Source: Candidatus Aminicenantota bacterium
Lineage (GTDB): Bacteria; Acidobacteriota; Aminicenantia; Aminicenantales; Aminicenantaceae
Direction of reading: 5' to 3'
DNA: 64,000 bases
Assembly (NCBI GenBank): GCA_014727835.1
Contig: WJMT01000070.1
Coordinates: forward strand, 79,464 to 143,463
The translations under genes and the position numbers were made by a program. Below are positions 25,241 to 33,209 of this stretch, one piece after another. Position 1 is the first letter of the stretch. The number at the start of each line of letters is the position of its first letter. Under the pieces are notes generated by a model. The model made no database searches. It was not told the DNA's origin and saw only the letters and a list, made by a program, of their open reading frames with translations.

Positions 25241-26014
25241 ATGGAAGAAAAAAAGAAAGTGATATGGACTGGGGTGGCATTTGTTTTGGTTTTGGCTGCT
25301 GTGATCGCCATTTATTATTTGGCCACTCACAAAAAAGCACCTGAAGTCCAGGAAACTCCGGAAATTGTCAAAGAGAAACCATTGGAGCTTCCGGATAAAG
25401 AAACCGTGACTGAAGAATCTGTGGAGCCGTTTGATATCACGCTTAAAGAGAGTGATGAGTTCCTGAGAAACCTCATCAAAGACCTGTCTTCAGATCCAAG
25501 AATAACAGAATGGATGCGTAGCGATCAATTGATAAAGAAATTTGTGGCTGCCGTAGATAACATCGCGAACGGGCTGAGCCCAAGAAAACAAATTGATTTT
25601 TTTGAGCCCAAAGCTGATTTTATGACTGTAAAAAAGGGAGAACACTTGATTATTGATACAGACTCATACAAACGGTATGATCCCATAGCTCAAGTTTTTG
25701 ATTCCATTGATATTGAAAAAACCGTGAAGCTTTATCAGAGTTCAAAGCCTTTGATTCAGGAAGCTTATAGAGAATTGGGGTATCCTGATAAAGATTTTGA
25801 CCGGACTTTAAACAGAGCTATCAATGAACTTTTAAATGTACCTATCGTTGAACAGGATATATTTCTGATAAGCAAGTTGAAATCATTTGAAATGAAAGAT
25901 CCTGGATTGGAAGAGATGAGCCCAGCTCAAAAGCACTTATTCCGGATGGGACCTGAAAATATCGATATCATACAGCGTAAGCTTCGGGAATTCCAAAAAG
26001 AATGGGGAAGCTGA
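25241..26014 (+). CDS. DUF3014 membrane-anchored protein
   Basis: 257 residues: one N-terminal membrane helix (about 8-28, VAFVLVLAAVIAIYYLA), a Pro/Glu-rich linker (30-65) and a conserved domain (about 70-250) whose segments DEFLRNLIKDLSSDP, DNIANGLSPRKQIDFF and YDPIAQVFDSID match DUF3014. The function is unknown; the topology implies a periplasmic domain held to the inner membrane. GGAGACAG precedes the ATG. It converges with the radical SAM gene 5 nt away. Confidence 0.8.
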   Translation: MEEKKKVIWTGVAFVLVLAAVIAIYYLATHKKAPEVQETPEIVKEKPLELPDKETVTEESVEPFDITLKESDEFLRNLIKDLSSDPRITEWMRSDQLIKKFVAAVDNIANGLSPRKQIDFFEPKADFMTVKKGEHLIIDTDSYKRYDPIAQVFDSIDIEKTVKLYQSSKPLIQEAYRELGYPDKDFDRTLNRAINELLNVPIVEQDIFLISKLKSFEMKDPGLEEMSPAQKHLFRMGPENIDIIQRKLREFQKEWGS

Positions 26015-26019
26015 TGGCA

Positions 26020-27015
26020 TCAATCCCATTGAAAAGGATTTTTTTGGCTGAAGTCAGGAATCAAGTGTTTGAGATCTGAAAAGAGCTCAGGTTGGACAAA
26101 CAGGTGTCTGAATCCTGATTGCTTAGCGGCCCGGACCGCTTTTTCATATTCATCCGCAGTGATTTTTTTTCGATACTCTGGAGGGGTTTTAAAACATGGA
26201 TAAAATTGGCTCATTAGACTGATTCCAATGGTATTTGGAAGATTCTCTTTCACCCAGTCCAGCAAGCGAAGGGAGTCATCCACTTCTCCGGGGATCAAAA
26301 GATGCCTCACGATCAGCCCTTTCTGAGCGATACCGGATTCATCAAGTATCAGATCCGGCTGCTGGATCGACATTTCATATACAGCCTTTTGAGCCGTATC
26401 AAAATAGTCAGATACACCTGAAAGTTTTTTTGAAATCTGAGAAGAGAAGTACTTCAGATCCGGAAGGTAGAGGTCAATAATTCCATTCAATTGTCTGATG
26501 ATTTTTCGTTTTTCGTAACCACTCGAATTAAAGACCAATGGGATTTTCAGTCCCATTTGAAGAGCTGTTTTCAATGCCGACAAAATGGGTAAGAGCATAT
26601 GTGTGGGAGAGACCAGATTGATGTTCAAAGCTCCTTTTTTTTGAAGGCCCAGCATGCTATGAGCAAGGCCTTTGACTGATATGTTTTGTCCTTGATATCC
26701 CCAACTGATCTGATGGTTTTGACAATGAAGGCATTTCAAATGGCAGCCGGTGAAAAAAATAGTGCCTGAACCATAGCAGGATGAAGGATTCTGGTTTGAA
26801 TTTTGTTCCGTATCTGTGTGACCACTCAACACCGGTTCTTCTCCAAAATGAAGTCCGATATGGGAAACAAAAGCGGTGTTTTCAGAGGAACAATATCCAG
26901 TCGTTGTGTTCCGATTCACAGAACAATCCCTTGGACACAGCCGGCAATTGAACTTATGTTCGGCAAGAGCTTTTTGGGCCTGTCCGATTTTTTTGATTTT
27001 ATCTGAAGTCTTCAT
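26020..27015 (-). CDS. PflX-type radical SAM protein
   Basis: 331 residues. The radical SAM iron-sulfur motif CHLKCLHC (C-x3-C-x2-C, about residue 93) sits in FFTGCHLKCLHCQN, and an extra cysteine cluster CRLCPRDC lies at about residues 20-27, with a further TGYC; this arrangement is typical of the COG1313/PflX family, annotated as putative pyruvate formate-lyase activating enzymes. The true substrate protein is unknown and no glycyl radical enzyme gene lies here. It indicates anaerobic metabolism. Upstream on the same strand are the DedA-like and SurE genes. Confidence 0.88.
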   Translation of the reverse strand: MKTSDKIKKIGQAQKALAEHKFNCRLCPRDCSVNRNTTTGYCSSENTAFVSHIGLHFGEEPVLSGHTDTEQNSNQNPSSCYGSGTIFFTGCHLKCLHCQNHQISWGYQGQNISVKGLAHSMLGLQKKGALNINLVSPTHMLLPILSALKTALQMGLKIPLVFNSSGYEKRKIIRQLNGIIDLYLPDLKYFSSQISKKLSGVSDYFDTAQKAVYEMSIQQPDLILDESGIAQKGLIVRHLLIPGEVDDSLRLLDWVKENLPNTIGISLMSQFYPCFKTPPEYRKKITADEYEKAVRAAKQSGFRHLFVQPELFSDLKHLIPDFSQKNPFQWD

Positions 27016-27038
27016 AAAAAAAAGGTGGAAAGATTAAT

Positions 27039-27632
27039 TCAAAAAACATATTTGATGATCAGAAAACCTCCCAGAAGAAGGATAAAAAACAGGAAGGTAA
27101 ACAGATTGAAATATTTATCAATCAAAGATTTGATTCCAGGCCCGAATTTTTTGAATAGAGCTGCCACTGCAAAAAAACGCAAAGACCGGCTCAAAGCTGA
27201 AGCCGCTACAAAAAGAGGCAGATTCAAACGGAAAACTCCTGAAGAAATGGTGAAGATTTTATAAGGGATGGGAGTGAATCCAGCTACAAGTACATACCAG
27301 AATCCACTTTTCTGGTAATGGAGAAGAACTGTTTGAAACAATTCTCTGGTGAATCCTGGAACATAATTGAAGAAAAAGCCACTCACAGATTCCCAAAACA
27401 GAAATCCTATGGCATATCCCAGGATTCCTCCGATGATAGATGCCACTGAAGTGTACAGAGCGAATTTCCACGATTTTTTGAGCGATCCCAAGCAGAGTGC
27501 GATCAGGAGCGGGTCTGGAGGGATCGGAAAAAAGGAGCTTTCTGCCAAGGCCAGTAGGACTAAGGCAGCGGGGCCATAAGGGGTTTCTGCCCAATGAAGG
27601 ACCCAATGATAGAGTTTTTTAAGAAAATTCAT
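27039..27632 (-). CDS. YqaA/DedA-like membrane protein (VTT domain)
   Basis: 197 residues, with four or five helices of the SNARE-associated/VTT (DedA, YqaA) family: AESSFFPIPPDPLLIALCLG (re-entrant loop motif with prolines, about residue 30), SIIGGILGYAIG and the GFTPIPYKIFTISSG motif (about 118). Family members are linked to lipid scrambling or flipping and membrane homeostasis. The first 14 nt overlap the end of surE, so translation is probably coupled. Confidence 0.88.
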   Translation of the reverse strand: MNFLKKLYHWVLHWAETPYGPAALVLLALAESSFFPIPPDPLLIALCLGSLKKSWKFALYTSVASIIGGILGYAIGFLFWESVSGFFFNYVPGFTRELFQTVLLHYQKSGFWYVLVAGFTPIPYKIFTISSGVFRLNLPLFVAASALSRSLRFFAVAALFKKFGPGIKSLIDKYFNLFTFLFFILLLGGFLIIKYVF

Positions 27633-28383
27633 ATTCAGTTTCTTGGAACATTGACTGGAATTGATTGTTCTTTAGAATCTTATAGTCCGTCATATCCCTA
27701 TGCAGAGGAGTTACAGTGATAAATCTCTGCTGTATTATCTGCACGTCACTGTCTTTGTCTCCGATTGCTCTGGGAGTCCCGGTTCCGATCCAAAAATAAT
27801 CCCTTTCTCTGGGGTCTTTTTTTATTATGATTTCGGGGTTGTATCTTTTTTGTCCCAGTTTGGTCAGTTTAACACCCTGGACCGGAGGAGCAGGAATGTT
27901 TATATTGATAGTGATTCCTCTAGGAAAAAAATCAGGGATCATCCGTTTTGTTAAAGAAAGGATAAAGTCTGCTGCGAAATCAAAATGGAATCTTCCTTTG
28001 CCGTCAGGAAGAGTGGAAACAGCTATGGAGGGAATATCTAAGAATGTCCCCTGAAGAGCTCCGGCAACAGTTCCTGAATAAGAGATGTCCTGCTGTCCCA
28101 GGTTTGGCCCCGGATTCATACCAGAAAAGATGAAGTCTGGTCTGGAAGGGAGAATATTTTGGACTGCAAGATAAATGCAGTCAGCAGGGGTTCCGCTCAC
28201 TGCATAAGTGGATGCATCTATTTTCTTGACCCTTAATGGATGATGAAGAGTTAAGGCAAGAGAAGTGGCGCTCTTTTCATTATCAGGAGCGACAACAGTG
28301 ACTTTTCCGATTGACTCGAGCTTTTTTCTGAGGACTTGAATCCCCGAGGAATAAAAACCGTCGTCATTGGTGAGGAGGATCAA
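27619..28383 (-). CDS. surE: SurE 5'/3'-nucleotidase
   Basis: 254 residues. The N-terminal TNDDGFYSSGIQ carries the paired aspartates that bind the metal, followed by APDNEKSATSLALTL, VSGTPADCIYLA and FSGMNPGPNLGQQDISYSGT, all SurE signatures. It hydrolyses nucleoside monophosphates and other phosphate esters in the cytoplasm. The start is a TTG at 28383; no ATG or GTG in frame lies upstream before a stop, and LLTNDDG is the normal beginning. Downstream it overlaps the DedA-like gene. Confidence 0.95.
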   Translation of the reverse strand: MILLTNDDGFYSSGIQVLRKKLESIGKVTVVAPDNEKSATSLALTLHHPLRVKKIDASTYAVSGTPADCIYLAVQNILPSRPDFIFSGMNPGPNLGQQDISYSGTVAGALQGTFLDIPSIAVSTLPDGKGRFHFDFAADFILSLTKRMIPDFFPRGITININIPAPPVQGVKLTKLGQKRYNPEIIIKKDPRERDYFWIGTGTPRAIGDKDSDVQIIQQRFITVTPLHRDMTDYKILKNNQFQSMFQETEYEFS

Positions 28384-28475
28384 TGGTTGTTTTGAGTTGG
28401 ATTGTGCGATTTTGGCACCTCGCTTTCAGATGTATCCTGAACATTCACTCAGTTAATCTTGGCTGTCAATAAAAA

Positions 28476-28552
28476 TGGTCGGGACGAGCGGATTTGAACC
28501 GCCGACCCCACGCACCCCAAGCGTGTGCGCTACCAGGCTGCGCCACGTCCCG
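28476..28552 (-). tRNA. tRNA-Pro (anticodon GGG)
   Basis: 77 nt including an encoded CCA (plus-strand TGG at 28476-28478). The acceptor arms CGGGACG/CGTCCCG pair fully, the anticodon stem is CACGC/GCGTG with loop TTGGGGT (anticodon GGG), and the T-arm contains GGTTCAAATCC. The discriminator base is A. Confidence 0.97.
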
Positions 28553-28566
28553 ACCTCGGAGCAATT

Positions 28567-28594
28567 ATTATATCAGAAAAGCTGTTTTTTACAA
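28567..28594 (-). promoter_or_regulatory. Promoter of tRNA-Pro
   Basis: On the minus strand TTGTAA (28594-28589), a 16-nt spacer and TATAAT (28572-28567), 14 nt before the tRNA 5' end. Confidence 0.7.
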
Positions 28595-28765
28595 CTCGAG
28601 ATTGTGTTTCTCAAAATGAAAGGTGTTGTCACGCATTGTTGTAACCTTTTTGATAACTTCTCCCATAAAAAAAATTGAATTTATGATGAGATCAGGAAAA
28701 CAGATTTCCTGAGGAACGCTGTTGTGAATGGGTTGAAATGATTGGGAACACCTATTGAAGAGAAA

Positions 28766-29116
28766 TCACTTTTCAAGAGAATCCGATAGATCCACCAATT
28801 GTTCTTTGATTTGAAACAAAACCTTTTTTAGGCGCTCGGGATTTACAGGTACAGATCCTTTGATTTCAAATTCTTTTTCGATTTTCCTTTTAGCCCCAGC
28901 ATGCGTTAAACCTTTTTGCTCAATCAGCTCATTGAGTCTCTTGATGATTTTAAGGTCTTTTTCTCTAAATATCTTTTTTCCAGAACCGGTTTGCCCTGAA
29001 TTTAAGAAATAAAACTCTTTTTCCCACCTGTTGATCGTCTTTATATTGAGTTTGGTGAGGGTGGCGACTTCAGAAAGGGAGTAAACGATTTTATCAGATT
29101 TTTTGATTTTGTTCAT
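28766..29116 (-). CDS. MerR family transcriptional regulator
   Basis: 116 residues. The N-terminal winged-helix region YSLSEVATLTKLNIKTINRWEKEF (split here as helix-turn-helix about 12-35) and the wing KKIFREKDLKIIKRL fit MerR DNA-binding domains; the rest is a short coiled coil with EQKGLTHAGAKRKIEKEFE and no effector domain. This short form resembles HspR/GlnR-like or CarA N-terminal-type regulators. The likely control target is unknown; the Spy-like gene is divergently placed across a 197-nt gap. Confidence 0.85.
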   Translation of the reverse strand: MNKIKKSDKIVYSLSEVATLTKLNIKTINRWEKEFYFLNSGQTGSGKKIFREKDLKIIKRLNELIEQKGLTHAGAKRKIEKEFEIKGSVPVNPERLKKVLFQIKEQLVDLSDSLEK

Positions 29117-29241
29117 TGTTTATAAAAATCTGCCCACCGTACATCTAATGTTTTTGTTGAGTCTCTTAATAATCTGTAACATTATCACGGAATGAAAACC
29201 AGGTCAATATTTATAGGTTTTTTCCCTGCAAACAAAGGCAT

Positions 29242-29270
29242 TTGACAATATCCAATGACTGTACAATAAT
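29242..29270 (+). promoter_or_regulatory. Sigma-70 promoter of the Spy-like gene
   Basis: TTGACA (29242-29247), a 17-nt spacer and AATAAT (29265-29270), in the gap shared with the divergent MerR gene. Confidence 0.6.
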
Positions 29271-29313
29271 AAAATCAGATCATAAAAAACATCATAACTA
29301 AAGGAGAGGTGAC

Positions 29314-30006
29314 ATGAAAAAAACTTTCATCATTTCCTTGTGTGTTATCCTGTTTGTGGCATTCACATCCCTTTATGTGTCAGCCCAGCCCTATTACAGA
29401 AATGCCCCTCAAAGAGATGGTCTGTATGAATTGAACCTGTCAGACCAACAGATTGAAAAAATACAAAAGCTTGATATGCAGCTTGAAAAAGAGATCACCC
29501 CAATGTTGTCAGAGATGAGGAGCCTCTTTATCAAATTGGATGAATATAAAATACAGAGAGAGCCAGATCCACAGAAGATAGATGAACTGTTTGATAAAAT
29601 CGACCAGATTGAAGACAGTATTAGGCAGAAGGAATCTCAATTTTATGATAACGTCAGAGATCTATTGACTGATGAACAGAAGGCATTGTTCGACTCATAT
29701 TACGTCTTTGATGACAATATCCCAAGGCTTGGATATGGCCGTTATGGATGCGGATGGGGGCCTATGAGATTGAGAAGAGGATGGGGTTTGAATTCGATCC
29801 GGCCGGGCAGAGGATTGGGACGCGGTTATTATGGATATGGGAGAAACCAGGGATTAAGGACATGGAGGAATCGATATTGGAGACCACGGGACAGCAGATA
29901 TGACTCTAGAAGGGGATATGGAAGAGGGGGGAGAATGGGCCGAGGAAGAGGATGGTTTGGAAGATATTATCATTCGAATCTGTACAGAAAGCGCTTTATT
30001 TGGTAA
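29314..30006 (+). CDS. Spy/CpxP-like periplasmic protein with Gly/Arg/Tyr-rich tail
   Basis: 230 residues: a signal peptide (1-24), then a helical region (about 40-130) with LSDQQIEKIQKLDMQLEK and an LTDEQKALFDSYY motif, the LTxxQ-like repeats of Spy/CpxP periplasmic chaperones or metal sensors. The last 90 residues are unlike the family: Gly, Arg, Tyr and Trp dominate (GRGLGRGYYGYGR, RRGYGRGGRMGRGRGWFGR) with almost no acidic residues. The tail could bind nucleic acid, polysaccharide or other envelope polymers; this is a guess. AAGGAGAGG precedes the ATG. Confidence 0.75.
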   Translation: MKKTFIISLCVILFVAFTSLYVSAQPYYRNAPQRDGLYELNLSDQQIEKIQKLDMQLEKEITPMLSEMRSLFIKLDEYKIQREPDPQKIDELFDKIDQIEDSIRQKESQFYDNVRDLLTDEQKALFDSYYVFDDNIPRLGYGRYGCGWGPMRLRRGWGLNSIRPGRGLGRGYYGYGRNQGLRTWRNRYWRPRDSRYDSRRGYGRGGRMGRGRGWFGRYYHSNLYRKRFIW

Positions 30007-30118
30007 TTCATATTTTTTTTATTTGGATTAAAAAAATTCTCTTTAACCAGAGTAAGCTTCATGCATTTCTGATTTCATTTTATAACGATTCTGTGAATGA
30101 ACGGATTGGATAGATGCC

Positions 30119-31429
30119 ATGCCTCAAAAAAACGAGCTAAAATACACTCCGCTTGCAGAACGCATGAGGCCCAAAGATTTAAATCAATTCCAGGGACAGA
30201 AACATCTCATTGGAAAAGAGAAATTATTGACCCAGTTGATCAAAGCAGACTCTTTGGTTTCATTAATCTTTTGGGGGCCTCCTGGTTCAGGAAAAACAAC
30301 CCTCGGATATATATTAGCAGAACACTTTGGGCTGCCTTATCAGTTTTACAGTGCGGTGTTGTCCAGCATTAAAGATGTCAAAAAAGTCATGGCACAAGCT
30401 GAGGACCATAAAAAACTTTATGGTCAGCCCACTGTGATATTTATAGATGAAATTCATAGGTTCAATAAAGCCCAACAGGCCGCCTTTCTTCCTTATGTTG
30501 AAAAAGGAGATATCATTCTGTTTGGTTCCACCACAGAGAACCCATCTTTTGAAGTCATCGCCCCTCTTTTGTCCAGAACCAAAGTGTTGAAACTCAAACC
30601 GCTGCAATCAGATGCCCTGCAAAACATCATTGAGATTGCGCTGAAAGACAGGGAGAACGGATTGGGAAAAGAACAAATCAAGATATCTAAAGAAGCCAAA
30701 AACGGGATCATCAAGTATGCGGACGGAGATGCCAGAAGAGCCTTGAATACTCTGGAACTTGCAGCCCACCTTTGTCAATTCAGAAAGATCGATTCTGCGG
30801 ATGTGAAAGAGGCAATGCAGAAAAAAATGCTGTTGTATGATAAACAAGGGGAAGAGCATTTCAATCTGATCTCTGCCCTGCATAAAAGTCTGCGAAACAG
30901 TGATGTGAACGCCTCTCTCTACTGGTTGGCAAGAATGATCGTGGCCGGAGAGGATCCCATGTATATCGCGCGGAGATTGGTCCGGTTTGCGTCTGAAGAT
31001 ATTGGACTCGCTGATAATCAGGCCCTGACCCTTGCACTGAATGCCAAAGAATCGTTTGCATTTATCGGATCTCCCGAAGGAGAACTGGCTTTAGCCCAAG
31101 CGGTGGTTTATCTCGCATCAGCTCCCAAGAGCAACCGTGTGTATCAAGCCTATAAGGAAGCTGTGGAAGATGTCAAAACAAAACCTTTTGAAGAGGTTCC
31201 ATTGCATTTGAGAAATCCAGTCACTTCTTTTATGAAGAACCAAGGCTATGGCCGAGATTATCAATACGCTCATGATTTCAGTGAATCCACCACCTCTATG
31301 GATACCTTGCCTGAAAACCTAAAAAACAGATCATATTATAAACCCGGATCTCTAGGATTTGAAAAGGAGATAAAAAAAAGAATGGAATGGTGGAAAAGCC
31401 TTAAAAAGAAGATGACAAACAAAGGTTGA
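30119..31429 (+). CDS. rarA: Replication-associated recombination protein A (MgsA/RarA)
   Basis: A 436-residue clamp-loader-like AAA+ ATPase. PLAERMRPKDLNQFQGQ leads into Walker A FWGPPGSGKTTL (about residue 55), Walker B VIFIDEIHRFNKAQQ (about 108), sensor 1 GSTTENPSFEV (about 138) and the C-terminal tetramerisation region with RLVRFASEDIGLAD and APKSNRVYQAY. RarA acts at stalled replication forks. Normal length. Shine-Dalgarno is weak (GGATAGATGCC before the ATG). Confidence 0.95.
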   Translation: MPQKNELKYTPLAERMRPKDLNQFQGQKHLIGKEKLLTQLIKADSLVSLIFWGPPGSGKTTLGYILAEHFGLPYQFYSAVLSSIKDVKKVMAQAEDHKKLYGQPTVIFIDEIHRFNKAQQAAFLPYVEKGDIILFGSTTENPSFEVIAPLLSRTKVLKLKPLQSDALQNIIEIALKDRENGLGKEQIKISKEAKNGIIKYADGDARRALNTLELAAHLCQFRKIDSADVKEAMQKKMLLYDKQGEEHFNLISALHKSLRNSDVNASLYWLARMIVAGEDPMYIARRLVRFASEDIGLADNQALTLALNAKESFAFIGSPEGELALAQAVVYLASAPKSNRVYQAYKEAVEDVKTKPFEEVPLHLRNPVTSFMKNQGYGRDYQYAHDFSESTTSMDTLPENLKNRSYYKPGSLGFEKEIKKRMEWWKSLKKKMTNKG

Positions 31430-31442
31430 TTGATCGAAACGG

Positions 31443-31616
31443 TTATGATTTCTTTTTGTTTTCTTTGATCAGGTAATAGATCTCCCAGCTGAGTTCATCG
31501 GCAAGACATCCGATACAGGATTTGTCTGTGGTGGCGATTTCTTCATCTTTGATTTTCTCTTTGATCATATTTTTTATCAGTTTTCGGATTTTATACAGCA
31601 AGATATAATTGATCAT
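31443..31616 (-). CDS. Small conserved-looking CxxC protein
   Basis: 57 residues. The frame starts at an ATG at 31616-31614 and ends at TAA 31445-31443. It is Lys/Ile-rich with a central CIGCLADELSW (CxxC about residues 38-41) and ends in KENKKKS. It fits the gap between RarA (convergent) and the HD gene. The balanced charge pattern and the CxxC followed by an amphipathic helix look like a real small protein rather than noise, but there is no homologue I can name. AAGGA lies 11 nt before the start; an inverted repeat lies 35 nt further up. Confidence 0.45.
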   Translation of the reverse strand: MINYILLYKIRKLIKNMIKEKIKDEEIATTDKSCIGCLADELSWEIYYLIKENKKKS

Positions 31617-31650
31617 CTCTTGATCATTCCTTTTCCCCTGAAATCATAGC

Positions 31651-31678
31651 AACTCACTTGAAATAAGTAAAGTGAGTT
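31651..31678. repeat. Perfect 9-bp inverted repeat between divergent genes
   Basis: AACTCACTT (31651-31659) and AAGTGAGTT (31670-31678), with a 10-nt loop. It sits between the small CxxC gene (minus) and the HD gene (plus). No T-tract follows on either strand, so an operator is as likely as a terminator. Confidence 0.5.
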
Positions 31679-31714
31679 CAAGAAGCTGTTGACTGTTCTC
31701 AACTCCATGCTTTT

Positions 31715-31723
31715 GTTATAATA
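31715..31723 (+). promoter_or_regulatory. Extended -10 element of the HD gene
   Basis: TGTTATAAT, an extended -10 with a perfect TATAAT (31718-31723). A TTGACT at 31690 is 22 nt away, too far to be a normal -35. Confidence 0.4.
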
Positions 31724-31774
31724 AAATACAAATGTCAAATGATCGACAAACAAGACTTGAGAGGAGGACCCCTT

Positions 31775-32320
31775 ATGAACAGGGAGCAAGCATTGGAATT
31801 GGTCCAGCAAAACCTAAAGAATAAAAATCTGATCAAACATTCTCTTGCTGTGGAGGCTTGTATGAGAGCTCTGGCTGCAAAGTTTGGTGAAGATGTGGAG
31901 AAATGGGGATTGGCTGGGATCCTGCATGATATTGATTATGAGTTAACTGCGGAATCTCCAGAGAACCACGGAGTGGAATCCATGAAAATCCTGGAAGAGT
32001 ATGATATTGATCCGGATATACTCCATTCCATCCAGGCTCATGCTGAAAGGGCCGAATGCAGCTCAAAAATGGACTGGGCTATTTATTCTGTCGATCCTTT
32101 AACTGGATTCATTGTGGCGGCCACTCTTATGCACCCAAGTAAAAAAATAAAACAAGTGGATTTGGGCTTTTTAAAGAGAAGGTACAAGGAAAAAAGTTTT
32201 GCAAGGGGCGCAAAGAGAGGGGTGATTGAGAAAATCAAAGAGACCGGACTTGAATTAGAGGAATTTATGGATTTGAGCTTAAAAGCCATGCAGAATATTG
32301 ACCGTGAATTGGGGCTCTAA
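31775..32320 (+). CDS. HD domain hydrolase (HDIG type)
   Basis: 181 residues. HD-superfamily ligands are visible: KHSLAVEACM (His, about residue 21), GILHDIDYEL (HD, about 49) and IQAHAER (about 87). Such small HD proteins are metal-dependent phosphohydrolases of nucleotides, with the substrate unknown here. GAGAGGAGG before the ATG at 31775 sets the start; an in-frame ATG at 31739 lies upstream of that site and would add twelve residues. It is followed by mobB at 10 nt, so it heads the molybdo/tungsto-cofactor operon or is merely co-transcribed. Confidence 0.85.
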   Translation: MNREQALELVQQNLKNKNLIKHSLAVEACMRALAAKFGEDVEKWGLAGILHDIDYELTAESPENHGVESMKILEEYDIDPDILHSIQAHAERAECSSKMDWAIYSVDPLTGFIVAATLMHPSKKIKQVDLGFLKRRYKEKSFARGAKRGVIEKIKETGLELEEFMDLSLKAMQNIDRELGL

Positions 32321-32330
32321 GGAGATTTCA

Positions 32331-33128
32331 TTGAAATTGATCGTGTTCGCTGGAAGATCCGATACAGGCAAAACAACTCTTCTTCAAAAAGTCATCCGCG
32401 AATTAAAAAAAAGAGATTATTCAGTCGGGGTCATAAAGTGGTGTTCTCAAGGCTTTTCTTTGGACAAAAAAGGGACAGACTCTTGGCTTCTGAGTGAAGC
32501 GGGTGCGGATTCAGTAGCTCTGACATCTCAAGACAAATCTGCGGTCATGATAAACCATGCTTCCAAGCCCGGGATCAAGGACACGGCCCTGCGCTATTTT
32601 AAAGACATGGATATTGTCATCTCAGAGGGAGGAAGGCGGGAAACTCAACTCAAAAAGATCGAAATGCTCAGAAAAGGAGTGCATGAGAGTCCAGAAATCC
32701 CGGCTCAAGAACTCATGGGAATTATCGCTGATTTTGATGTTCCGGGTCACTCACCTGTTTTGAAACCGGATCAAATCAAAAAAATAGCTGACCTTATAGA
32801 GGCGCGATTAAAGGAGGATGAATTCCGGGTGAGTTTGGAGGTCAATGACAAGGCGATTGGATTGAATGATTTTTTGCAAAAAGAATTTGTTCAGGTGTTG
32901 AGAGCTGTTCTCAGCCCTTTGCACGGAGTGGACAAATATCCCCAAGAAATTGACTTGAAAATCCAAGATGAGAATCAGATTTATTTGAAAATCAATCAAA
33001 AAAGAGTGGGATTGAACCGATTTTTAAGGCGATTTATATGCCACATGATTTTTGGCATGACACGGACATTAAAAGAGGTCCCGATCGACCCAGAAAAATT
33101 GGCCTTATCTGTTAAACAGGAAGTTTGA
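32331..33128 (+). CDS. mobB: MobB-like molybdopterin-guanine dinucleotide protein with duplicated C-terminal module
   Basis: 265 residues. The first 165 form a MobB GTPase-like P-loop domain: VFAGRSDTGKTTLLQKV (about residue 5), IKWCSQGFSLDKKGTDSW and VISEGGRRETQLKKIEM. The last 100 residues are an extension made of two ungapped 46-residue repeats, 32826-32963 and 32976-33113, separated by four residues; compare EVNDKAIGLNDFL with KINQKRVGLNRFL. The start is TTG 32331 with AAGGAG 6 nt before; it lies just after the HD gene. The neighbouring tungsto-enzyme and MoaD genes support a cofactor role. Confidence 0.88.
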   Translation: MKLIVFAGRSDTGKTTLLQKVIRELKKRDYSVGVIKWCSQGFSLDKKGTDSWLLSEAGADSVALTSQDKSAVMINHASKPGIKDTALRYFKDMDIVISEGGRRETQLKKIEMLRKGVHESPEIPAQELMGIIADFDVPGHSPVLKPDQIKKIADLIEARLKEDEFRVSLEVNDKAIGLNDFLQKEFVQVLRAVLSPLHGVDKYPQEIDLKIQDENQIYLKINQKRVGLNRFLRRFICHMIFGMTRTLKEVPIDPEKLALSVKQEV

Positions 33129-33209
33129 AAATTTCGTCATTGATAATCACGCTTGAATTCTATAAATTATATATGAAACAAGAATGACAACAAAAAAGGA
33201 GATGCGTTC

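Noticed and set aside
28475..28678. 67-codon plus-strand frame
   Set aside because: It runs antisense through the tRNA-Pro gene.
31690..31723. TTGACT and TATAAT as a promoter pair
   Set aside because: The 22-nt spacing is too long; only the extended -10 was kept.
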